A stretch of DNA of 64,000 nt from Zopfochytrium polystomum (lineage: Eukaryota > Chytridiomycota > Chytridiomycetes > Chytridiales > Chytridiaceae), in NCBI GenBank assembly GCA_025765615.1, contig JAIVFJ010000136.1, forward strand, positions 47,501 through 111,500, in the 5' to 3' direction. Below, in pieces: positions 53,010 through 62,048 of the stretch. How positions within the stretch are numbered: position 1 is the first letter of the stretch; every line of letters starts with the position of its first letter. Under the pieces are notes generated by a model. That model was not told the origin of the DNA. It saw only the letters and a program-made list of their open reading frames with translations, and did not search any database. The position numbers were made by a program, and so were the translations under genes.

Positions 53010-53315
53010 CGTCCCTTTCTTTTTTCTCTCCACTTCACCTTTTTTTGGCCCGCATGGTTCGGTCTTTATTTTATCCCTTTTTCAATAACTGAAGTGGTTC
53101 AATCTCTTTGGGCAACTCAACTTCCTGTTTTCTTGGCAGGAGACAGACACCCACAAAGGCAATGGAGCAAAAGAGACAAAACGGGGTAGGCACAGACAGA
53201 GTGAGGGAGAGAGACAGGCAGACAGACACGCAGACAGACAGATAGATAGACAGACAGACAGAGAGAGAAAGACAGATAGAGCGAGGGACTCTGAAGAAGA
53301 AGGAGACGACGAACC
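52919..53315. repeat. Spacer with poly-T and CAGA microsatellite
   Basis: Poly-T at 52981-53009 and a (CAGA)n/(GACA)n tract at about 53205-53275 directly upstream of the next gene. No gene is seen. Confidence 0.7.
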
Positions 53316-55857
53316 ATGAAGGACGCCGACTCCGCCGGGTTCGACGCCGTCGAGCGGCCCCATCCCCGTCGTAGAGGGGTCGATCCTCGGCTTCCCCGCC
53401 GCGGGCTTCTTAATGGGATCCTCGACACCGTCTCATCCGCCGTCTCTCCCGTCGTGAAGGGCCTCCACGCAGCTCTCGGCGATGCGTTGGACGGAGATGG
53501 CGTTACCCCTTCGCCATCGTCCGCAACAACGGACTCGCTCCCCACATCGAATTCAGTTCCGCCGGCGTCATCGCCAGTTACCGTTGCCGACTCGGTCTCT
53601 CCGCCAAACTCGACGGTTCCGACAAGTCCATCTACGTCAACGTCTGGATCAGGGTCCGGCATTCGCATGGGATCGGGTGGTGGGGACTCCGTCTCGCCGT
53701 GCAGTTCGTACGGCGCAAAGTGCGAGACTCTTGCGAAGCAGTCATGTCAGGGAGCCTGGTCGTGGGATTGTTCGTACCCCACGGCCCCGGCAGGCTTGCC
53801 GTCAGGAGCCTGCGGTTACTGTTATTGCAACTCTAAGCCTCTCCTGGGATATGCCTCGTGCAACTCACTGGATGATTTGCTATCGGGCGGCGTCAACGCT
53901 ACCGCCAGTGGATCCCCCACCGCTGTAACAAAACTGGATAACCCGACTGCTCCAGCCTCCACCAACAACATCAGTGCGTCCACTTTTCAATCGCTTCATT
54001 ATTTCAACTAATACGTGTTCCTCCACCGGGGTAGATCCCGCAACCACTCTGGATTCGACTGCGGCATCGCATCTCCCGGTTGGCTCTGTCGTGGGAGTCG
54101 TCTTCTCCTGCCTCGCGCTTGCGACGGTTATCATTGGCGCCGTGGTTTACCGCCGGAACACTAGGACGGGGTCAAAGACGACCCGATCCGACGATGCGGG
54201 CGAAGGGGGCGGATCAGTAATGATTTCGGCATCTCCTAAACTTGAAGACGCTGAGGACGCCATCCCAAGCCTTCGACGACTTCCCAAAGATGCACAATTT
54301 TCGCCTCCACCAGTCCCATTATTTGATAAACTTGAGCTGGACATCGGGGATCCGATTGCTATTTCCTCAAGCAAGTTGTCGCTCCGCAGCGAACGAACCC
54401 CTTCTCCCCCGCCAGCCGCCTCCGTCTCGCCGGACGATCCATTCCAGGACGGTTCACATCTTGCGGCCCCCTCCGTTTATTCAATGTCCAGTTCATTGAG
54501 TATGTCGCCATTGCCTGAGGAACCAGCAAGCGTCCCAGATCACTCTCAAGTAGAATATACTGTGGAACAGCATTGGCAGTGGCTCCATTGGCAGTACGCT
54601 CGGCAATGGCATGAGTGGCAGCTGCAGCAGCGTCAGTGGCAGGACCAGCAACGGGCCTACTATCTGGCGAAAGAAGAGGAAAGGAAGCAAAAATTGAAGG
54701 AAACCAGCGGCAAACCCGAGGTTAACGAATCCCTGATGGCACCGCGCCGTCCACGTGTCTACAAGCCGTCTCCGCTTTCAAAAGCCATTCGGGCCTCCAT
54801 GATCAGCACCGTCTCTCGGTCCTCCTCCACCCGTTCTATGTCGACCGTGTCGAGCCGTCAGGGATCCTTTGTCGCCAGCGTGATTGGAGCGCACCCAGAG
54901 TCTCCGCAGCTCAACAGCAGCTACTCCAACCGGCGCTTAAGTTGGGAAAGCTTTGCTTCTGTCGCATTTGGAACGTCGAACGCCGGCGCAAACGCCGACG
55001 GCCCGAAGCGCCAGAACAGCTTTTCATCGACCGGTTCCCGCGAGTCTCTCCGCCGGTCCTCACAACCCCGCAACAGCACAGCCGCCGTCGGGGAGTGGGG
55101 CGTAACGCTGGTCGCAACGACGCCGCGGTGGACCGCCCCAGCAGACATTGTCGGTCCGTTGACGCGATCCGACTCGTCGTCGTCCACAACGTCAACCACA
55201 CTCCCGCACCGGTCGCCCTCCATCCTCTCCACGGACGGCGGCGGCGAGACGCGCACGACCTCGACTCTGGTCCGGCACGTCATCCCTGGCTACGAGGACC
55301 AGCCGGCCGCGGCGATCGTGTCGTTCACGTCCGTCGGCGCCGACGGCTCGCTGGTGACGACGCAGACGGTGACGCTGCCGACGGTCGTCGGAGGCGGCAG
55401 CGGCGGCTTCGAGCCCGTTGCCGGTGGCGGCGGCGGCGGCGGCCGCTACTGCGCCAGCCCTGACCCGCGCTTCTCCATCCTGGCCGCGTCGGTGGTCGCC
55501 AGCGACCTGCTCGACGACAGCGCCTCCGCCGGCGGCGACCCGTTCGTGGACCCGCCGCCGCGCGCCGCGCGGATGAGCGGCGCCAGCAGCGGCCGCGTGC
55601 CGTCGCCGGTCGTCGGCGCCAGCGACTCGCTGGAGAGCGACGACCCCGCCGCGGCCGCCGAGGAGCTGCAGGTGCAGCTGCAGTACCCGGTCCGTCAGGG
55701 CTATCTCCGCAGCGGCCGGTCGGACGAGCTGGAAGTGGCCGTCGGGGACCACGTGGTGCTGTGGCAGGTCATGGACGACGGCTGGTGCGAGGGCTACTCG
55801 GTGGAGCTGAGGATGTCCGGACGGTTCCCGCTGTCGTGTTTGATGGAACCAAACTGA
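53316..55857 (+). CDS. Single-pass membrane protein with cysteine-rich ectodomain and cytosolic SH3 domain
   Basis: Exons 53316-53973 and 54035-55857, in phase, 826 residues. Residues 55-125 are Ser/Thr/Pro-rich and probably O-glycosylated. A compact cysteine-rich unit (CSSYGAKCETLAKQSC, WDCSYP, GACGYCYCNSK) follows. The membrane span is VGSVVGVVFSCLALATVIIGAVVY at about 235, then a long disordered cytosolic part with a Gln/Trp-rich segment (HWQWLHWQYARQWHEWQLQQ). The last about 60 residues form an SH3 domain: YPVRQGYLRSGRSDELEVAVGD, DDGWCEGYS, RFPLSCL. The layout suggests a wall or surface sensor signalling to the cortex. No signal peptide is evident at this ATG, so the true N-terminus may be elsewhere. 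Confidence 0.78.
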
Positions 55858-56885
55858 ATGCGCGATGGGGCTCTGGGGAGTGCCCACGGCGATTGTTTTG
55901 CACGGAGATGTTTTCTCCGCTCTTGTTGGTGGACTTTTTTTTTTCTCCCTTAGAGCGATTTTTGGCTCCGCTTCCCTCGGTTCACCATTTTTGCTTACCA
56001 AGTTTGCAGTTTGCGGCGCATTTCGTTCTCTTGGTGCGGCCGATTGGCGAGTAAAAATCCGTGTCGTCAATATACAAGATACAGTTAACAGTTTCTTTTG
56101 CATGCAAACTGCAGGGGAAGCGCGCTGCTGGACGATTCGCTGAGCGGACACTGAGATCCAACGCGCAGTCACTACTCAAGGCGAGTGACAAGGACCCCAA
56201 CAGAGACAAAAGCATTTGTTGAAAAAAAATTAGAAAAATGAAAAATGAAAAATGACAAGGGGAATCAGGAGAAAGAGGACAGAGGACCAAGTGCTTTCCC
56301 AGGGACACATCACCCAACGCCCCTGTGAAGGGATTTTTCGTTTCTCTGTGTATAAGACATTGAAGGATGCTGTACATGTTAACAGCAGCCATTACATCAC
56401 AGTCCCACATGGTTTCTGAGGTTGGTGACCTCAGGAAGTGAAGGCCAGTTGAAGGGTTCGGAACAACCTGGACTTGGTTTCTCAACAGTTCACGTTACAA
56501 GAAAGGAGATCTCAAATCTGTCCGTGGTGATTTTGCCGCTGAAGAACTTTTTTCGCCTTCTTCCGGTTGGTGGTCCTATGGCTTTAGAGGTGGGATGGTC
56601 TGCCGCCCTCAATGATATATTTCGTTGATTCAGGCTTGCGCCGTATCCTTGATATCAAACATATGAATTTAAGTGTATCCACCCCCTTCTGTTCCAGCTG
56701 CTGCTTGATTTTCGCCAAAGTCGGAGCAGTCTTCATCTGAGCCTTACTTAAAGGCTGTCTTCGTCGAACGTGCCTCTGACAGCTGGTGGTTTGAGGAAAG
56801 AAAGCCAGGGTCTTTGCACTTTGGGCAAACTGTAATCAAAGGAAAGCAAAAAGAACGAGAAAGTGAGTTGATGCATTTGCTTGGC

Positions 56886-57176
56886 TGTTAGGCGGAACTG
56901 ACTGGTTAGCAGCAAGAGGCACAAGATGGACCTGAACCTATTGTGACGGTCAGTTATTGTTCTCATGATGCCATGGGAGAGTGAGCCACCACCAATGCAG
57001 ACCTGGGCGCTGGCTTGCACTGTTGATACTCTGAGTATTAAGTGGAACGGAAACCTGGTGTCAACAGTTTTCCTCCTCCTCTGCTCAAGCAGATAATAAA
57101 GCAGAGGTTTTTACCCTGTGCTGGCCACACTTGCCTAGCAACTATAACAGTGTGCATATCATCATCATGTATCAAT
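56886..57176. repeat. Dispersed repeat segment B, copy 2
   Basis: Nearly identical to 30872-31163, differing by a few substitutions and small gaps (for example CATCATCATGT versus CATCATGT near the end). Here it is not preceded by segment A; the left neighbour is unrelated sequence. Confidence 0.8.
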
Positions 57177-57629
57177 GTGAGACTGTGCTCTCTAACTCCT
57201 CACCTAGGGCTATAGGTGGAAACTAGAGCATGGACCTAAATACCAATCCTGACTAATGAAAAGGGGCAAAAGGGGGGTGTCTAGGGGCACTAGACAGGAA
57301 AGTGTATTTGGAGTCTTAAAAAGCCCAAGAAAAACACAAATAAATCTCTAACACAAAAGAGGGGTTTCTCACACCAAAGCATGAAACAGACACAATCACA
57401 AAAGAAAGCATAATCCTCTGGTGCAAGACACAGAAGGGTTTCATCTGGGGCACAAGGCCAAAGCCAAGTTAGACCAGAGGCAGAACCGACTTGATCGGTA
57501 AGACCGACTGAATCGGTAAGGGGAGTGACAAGCCACTACAACCCATCAAAAGAAACAACAAAAGAAATAAACAACAAGTCAAACCCTGAGTTGGAGGGGG
57601 TTGGAGAGACAAAGGGCAGACACAAGGAA

Positions 57630-57761
57630 CAGTTAGTGTGCAGAGGTGCCTGTTGAACCAAATCAGAACTGTTTTCCACTTAACAGAACCAGACACAACT
57701 TGTCTCACTCCAAGGAGAGTGTTCCAACTCAATCCAAGGAAGAGGGTGCAACCAGGGTGGG
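57630..57761. repeat. Dispersed repeat segment A, copy 2
   Basis: Over 90 percent identical by eye to 30740-30871. It lies 453 bp to the right of segment B, whereas in the other locus A directly precedes B. The sequence continues past the point where copy 1 switches to segment B. Confidence 0.8.
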
Positions 57762-58177
57762 AGACAGTGGGACTCTTCTTGCTCCATCCTACCAGGAGAC
57801 AGACCTCTGCCTCACCAGGCCAGAGAGAATAACCTGTCTTAGAAGCAAGGAAGGTCAATACCCACTCCCACACACAAGGAAGACACCAAAGACAACCACA
57901 GGTATTAGCATGAAAGGAAGAGGGTCTGAACCCAGTGAACCAGGCCCACCAAAGGCCAAAGGAACCATCACCGGGGATAGGGAGGAATACCAGAGAGACC
58001 ATACCACCACATAATACCTGACCAGCCAACTCATTCATATCACCTTGAGAGACCTGGATTTGAAGCTGATGTATTGACAGGAACCGGCGAGGCACTACCA
58101 CAGTTTTACCCTCCCACCGTCCATCATCAAGTAGCTCCTACCCCAGACCAGCCTAAACAGTATGTGCAGAATGGTGA

Positions 58178-58247
58178 GGTGCACTGGGACTTGAACCCAG
58201 CACACTGCCATAAATGGCCAAGAGAACCAATTCTCCTGTCACACACC
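58178..58247 (-). repeat. tRNA-like sequence (SINE or tRNA relic)
   Basis: Read on minus, a 70-nt segment with a 7-bp acceptor-like pair (GGTGTGT / GTGCACC, with wobble), a D-arm-like CAGG...CTTG, and a perfect T-arm CTGGG TTCAAGT CCCAG. The anticodon region is too short (GCCAT/ATGGC with a 2-nt loop), so it is not a working tRNA. Confidence 0.5.
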
Positions 58248-58959
58248 AGGGGACTGCCACCCCCAGCTCATACACACAGTCAGAGAAGGAATAAGGGCAG
58301 GCAAGAAGACTTCAGGATACAGGTTCTAAGGGGCAACAAGAATGGGGGGTGGGCTGCTTAAATAGGAGAGGGTTGGAATCAGCAGGGTGAAGGAAGAAGG
58401 AAGGGAAAAGAGGGGAAAACATATACAAAAGAACAAAACAATAAATAAAACAACAAAGAAGAGAGAGGAGGAGTGAGTCACCAAACAATGGGGCTGAGCC
58501 ATCAAACAAGGAAGACAGCTCAGAAAATCATGGAGCATTTCTTGGCATCAGCTGCCAAGAAAGATGGAGGAGATGGAGAGAGCTGGTTGGTGCAAAGAGG
58601 AAGACAGTCACTCACAGCCACAAAAGAAAAGAGAGACACACACAGAGACAATAAACAAACAAATAAATAAAAGATAAAACAGTAAAAACAGGAAAAACAG
58701 GATAAACTACTAATTGAAAAAATAAGTAAAAATCATCAATAAAGAAAGGAGAAAAAACCCTATGATCTCATACCCTTTCATGAGGCCTTTCATCATGGTA
58801 GCTTATGTAGCAGCTCTGTGTTAGCTCTGTGTACACCTGGACTCTGTACTTCTACCCACTTAAGCACATCATCCTAATCCATTTCCAAAAGTGAGGGGGC
58901 AAGGCTTAGTCATTGTGCAGAACTTAGCATTTCTGCATCATTCAGTCAGTGACTGCCAG

Positions 58960-59028
58960 CATGTCTCGAACTTAGCACCTTTCCCATTGAAGGGAGCGCT
59001 CTACACCACTGAGCTAGAGGGCCTCTGG
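58960..59028 (-). repeat. tRNA-like sequence (SINE or tRNA relic)
   Basis: Read on minus it starts GGCCCTCTAGCTCAGTGGTGTAGAGCGC, a very good A box with a GCTC/GAGC D-stem, followed by an anticodon-like stem and a degenerate B box AGTTCGAGA. The T-stem is broken. It lies about 290 bp beyond the presumed 3' LTR start of the gypsy element. Confidence 0.5.
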
Positions 59029-59384
59029 CCAGTAGTGCAGAGCGGCCTGAGCCATTCGGCCTGCAACTTAGTGCGTAATAATAACATGAATAATATACAT
59101 GGCCGCAGGCTAAGAGACAGTCCAAATCTCAGTGGTTCGGCTTGCAGGGACAATAATAACCCATGAAAATAATAAGAAATGGGGTCCAGCCGTGTTACGT
59201 CACTTTCGTGAAACGTTGTTTGGTCAAGTCAAATTGATAATCCTCACAAGTTATCAGTTAAAAAAGCGAGGTATACTCTTTTTATTTGAGGTCGCAGGCT
59301 CAACAGCCTGTCGTCCTCACAGTACCTCTTTTTTATTCTCGCAGCCATAGATGCGACAAATTAAAATAAGGTGGGTCCAAGGCG

Positions 59385-60083
59385 TCACTTGGATTTTTGC
59401 AGTCGGAGGCTACGTCGCGTTCCGGTTGCAGGTGGTGGGTTTACTGGGATGAGCTTCTTTGTGGTATTCATTGGTTTTACAGGAGTTTCTGCACGTGTTG
59501 CAGGACTCGTGTTTTTGGGACCTGGAGCGTTGGAGCGCTTGGAGGGTCGGTTTGCAATGAATTCTGTGCGTCGCTGGAACTCATCTGGATCGTTCTCTTT
59601 TACAAGAGCCCAGTAGTCTTGAATAGCTTTGGGGTGTAAGTCTTCTTCAAGTTGGTTCCAGTCATGCTTGGAAGAGTATCCTAACCATTTGGTTAGATAC
59701 ATATATTTTTCGCCATCGAATGTGTGAGATTTAATGCGCTCGATCTCGTATTCGATATCGGCAGGGTCTTCTTCATCATCTTCAGGCTCAAAGTATCGTC
59801 TGACAAATTCAGGGTGGATGCCAGGAGCCATCGTGGTTTTTGAAGAGGGTTGGCGGTAGCGTTTCTTAGCGGTTTGCCATTTTTCAAGTTCTTCGTCATA
59901 TGTTGCACCAGCGAGGTCTGCGGCTTCTTCTGCGAAGTCAGCAGGAGCTCGCTCAGTGTAAGGTCGCAGTCGTGAAACATGCACAGTTCTGGTCACAATC
60001 TGATTTCCAGGGAATGCTTCAACAATTGTGTATTGCGCTTCAGAGTCTTTGCCAGGTGATTGCAATGACTCGTACAGGGCCAA
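59385..60083 (-). CDS. Gypsy integrase end with chromodomain
   Basis: Open frame of 232 codons. The first about 45 residues complete the integrase barrel (QYTIVEAFPGNQIVTRTVHVSRLRPY, the HVSRLKPY-type ending). Residues 112-160 (about 59604-59750) form a chromodomain: YEIERIKSHTFDGEKYMYL and TKWLGYSSKHDWNQLEEDL, with Y112, W133 and W142 at the aromatic positions. Chromodomains at this place mark chromoviruses and direct integration towards methylated histone. The tail is Pro/Arg/Lys-rich (TRRSLRLQKSK). No start codon is expected; it is the end of the polyprotein. Confidence 0.85.
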   Translation of the reverse strand: MALYESLQSPGKDSEAQYTIVEAFPGNQIVTRTVHVSRLRPYTERAPADFAEEAADLAGATYDEELEKWQTAKKRYRQPSSKTTMAPGIHPEFVRRYFEPEDDEEDPADIEYEIERIKSHTFDGEKYMYLTKWLGYSSKHDWNQLEEDLHPKAIQDYWALVKENDPDEFQRRTEFIANRPSKRSNAPGPKNTSPATRAETPVKPMNTTKKLIPVNPPPATGTRRSLRLQKSK

Positions 60084-60115
60084 CCCAACGGAAGAGGAGT
60101 GAGCGGTTCTTATCG

Positions 60116-60325
60116 TTAAGTTTGCCAGGGATTATCAAGAGGAACAGAGAGCCAAGCCCTCTGTCCGAGTTGAATTTTGTGAGCTTCTTTATCTTTTTCA
60201 AGGGAAGCAAGGTGCAAAAGCTCTTGATTCTGCTTTGCTCGTGTCATAACAATGTTCTGCGCAGCAGTAAGCTTGTCAATAACTTCAGCTACGTAGGGTT
60301 CTGTCAGAATGAGTTCTGAACTCAT
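60116..60325 (-). pseudogene. Gypsy integrase C-terminal helical segment (frame-broken)
   Basis: 70 codons in the integrase frame: ILTEPYVAEVIDKLTAAQ, MTRAKQNQELLHLAS and KEAHKIQLGQRAWLSVPLDNP. This is the helical linker (RAKQN) and the start of the barrel (KIQLGQRAWL) in a gypsy integrase. It ends at a frame shift near 60125; the continuation LNDKNRSLLFRWVGPVRVIAIT is in a second frame and SPGKDSEAQYTIVEAFPG in a third. Confidence 0.75.
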
Positions 60326-60412
60326 TGTTTCAGATAGGGTCTGTTGAAGGGGAGCTCAAACAGAAGTGGTGCCGAAGCGCCAGCCCACAGCGGGAGAGCT
60401 GGTGCAAGCGTT

Positions 60413-61942
60413 TCAAGTGAAGGCGGCTGTGAACAGGTTTAGGGTAATTTGGTGTCCTGTTTTGTTGGCAAAAAGGTACACAAGTTCTCCGTTTCTTGAA
60501 AGAACAGTGAGCCCGCGTTTGAATTCAGTCACAGCAACTGATTTCAGCAAGTGTTCAGGACAAATGAGGTGTCGAGGCCCGTACACATAACAGGCAGAAC
60601 GATCAGTAAAAACCTGCGATGCGGCCAGAGACGTTGTCATTCCACCAGGATTCAGTGAGTTTCGCAGAAAAGTGGGGAATTTCAAGTGTTCAGGTCGGCG
60701 TCCTGGAATTGCAGGTGGACGCTCATGAAAGATGTAAAGAACATCAATGGAGTATCTGGAGATAAACTCGCTTAGCACTTCGTGAACAGGGTACTCTGTG
60801 GGGAAGGGCCAGAGTTTCATCGGCAAATACTGTCGGAAGGTGAGCCTAGGATTTGTTGTTCGCATGAACACAATCCTAAGTTGCGGTGAAGAAGGCAGGG
60901 GCTCGCTTGAAAAGAGAGGGAGTGCTTTCTTTGAGTACACTGCTGTCGTTGTCAGTGTTTCAGGTGTGTTAACTACAGGAGGTTTAAATTCAAAGCTCTG
61001 AGCAAGAAACACATTGTCACCCAGCAGCAATGTTGTACTATCAGGTTCGGCATCTTCTTCTTCAGGAAGAAGTGCTTTTTCCTCTGTGCTGAGAGGATCA
61101 TCTCTGTCAACTCCAGAGAACATATCAATGGGGAGTCGGCAGTCGCGTCCATGCATCAGGAAAAACGGAGTTTCTCCAGTCAGTGGGTGGACGTGAGTTC
61201 TGTACGCAAAAAGAGCATACGGAAGCACAGTGGGCCAGTCGTCATGGGATGACTGATCAATGAAAGACCGTAAGGTTGCCTTCAGTGTTTTGATGTAACG
61301 TTCTACAGCACCGTTGCTCGGCCAGCGTGGTGATGAGAAGGTCTTCTTGGTTCCGAGTGCTTTACAGAGAGCAGCAAACAATTCACTGGAAAAGGGCTGT
61401 CCTCTGTCGGAGTGAAGGAACACAGGGATTCCGTGTCTGCAAAACACTTGTTCTACAAGGGCTCGTGCAGCAGTTTCTGCGGTAATGTCTGTGACAGGGA
61501 CTGCTTCAACCCAGCGGGTGAAATAATCAATCACAACCATAATGTACTGGTAACCTTCAGTGGTCTTTTTGAAGGGGCCAGCAAAGTCAACAGAAATTCG
61601 TTCCCAGGGATACATTCCAATGGGGACAGGATGCAGAACTCCGGAACGGGAGGGCGCAGGTTTACTCTTTTGGCAAGTTTCACAACTTGCAATGTGGTTG
61701 CGGAGGTCTCTACCCATAGTGGGCCAGTAGAAACGTTCAGCAAGGGTGTCAAACACTTTCCGAGCACCAAGGTGTCCAGAAAGGAGGTCGTCGTGGACAA
61801 GTTTAAGAACATTTCTCCGCAAGTTGTCAGGAATGCATATGGCAAGTCTTAGTGGGGTTCTCTTCATCATGAAAGAGTATGAATCTCTCACGGCGTGGAG
61901 AACTCCGTGTCGAATCACCATCATGGCTGCTCGTGTAGTCAT
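60413..61942 (-). CDS. Gypsy integrase with ~210 unassigned C-terminal residues
   Basis: 509-codon frame; the same frame is open upstream to about 62085. The zinc domain has H50, H57, C87 and C90 (HDDLLSGH...CETC). The catalytic core has D119 (ISVDFAGPF), D179 (HSDRGQPFS) and E214 (SNGAVERYIKTLK), a D-x59-D-x35-E spacing as expected. GETPFFLMHGRDCRLP ends the core at about residue 272. The remaining residues, from about 300 to 509, do not look like the usual integrase linker: they include LRIVFMRTTNPRLTFRQYLP, YSIDVLYIFHERPP, DRSACYVYGPRHLICPEHLL and NGELVYLFANKTGHQI and match no domain I know. In-frame stops at 60413 and 60359 separate this from the next integrase segment, which is in the same frame. 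Confidence 0.85.
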   Translation of the reverse strand: MTTRAAMMVIRHGVLHAVRDSYSFMMKRTPLRLAICIPDNLRRNVLKLVHDDLLSGHLGARKVFDTLAERFYWPTMGRDLRNHIASCETCQKSKPAPSRSGVLHPVPIGMYPWERISVDFAGPFKKTTEGYQYIMVVIDYFTRWVEAVPVTDITAETAARALVEQVFCRHGIPVFLHSDRGQPFSSELFAALCKALGTKKTFSSPRWPSNGAVERYIKTLKATLRSFIDQSSHDDWPTVLPYALFAYRTHVHPLTGETPFFLMHGRDCRLPIDMFSGVDRDDPLSTEEKALLPEEEDAEPDSTTLLLGDNVFLAQSFEFKPPVVNTPETLTTTAVYSKKALPLFSSEPLPSSPQLRIVFMRTTNPRLTFRQYLPMKLWPFPTEYPVHEVLSEFISRYSIDVLYIFHERPPAIPGRRPEHLKFPTFLRNSLNPGGMTTSLAASQVFTDRSACYVYGPRHLICPEHLLKSVAVTEFKRGLTVLSRNGELVYLFANKTGHQITLNLFTAAFT

Positions 61943-62048
61943 GGTGCGAAGAGATACTCCGTCAGGAAGAATCCCATCTTTCCTAAAACGAAGGATTGGT
62001 CCAAAATACTCGTCCTTGTTCTGAAGGTAGCTTAGGGCACGCGGGTTG

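Larger units (their letters stand above)
55858..59321. other. Repeat-rich region without host genes
   Basis: 3.4 kb holding dispersed segments B (56886-57176) and A (57630-57761), two tRNA-like relics (58178-58247, 58960-59028) and A-rich stretches at 58420-58750. Open frames (for example 57469-58101 on minus) arise from the repeats and have no protein motifs. Confidence 0.6.

Noticed and set aside
55192..56172. 326-codon minus-strand open frame opposite the SH3 membrane protein
   Set aside because: Shadow of a GC-rich coding exon; it runs past the sense gene's end without any motif.
57469..58101. 210-codon minus-strand frame in the repeat region
   Set aside because: Overlaps dispersed segment A; the same peptide recurs at 30.7 kb only because the DNA repeat does, and the frames break differently at the two loci.
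58960..59028. Functional tRNA gene on minus
   Set aside because: Good A box and D-stem, but the T-arm and anticodon stem do not pair properly; called a relic.
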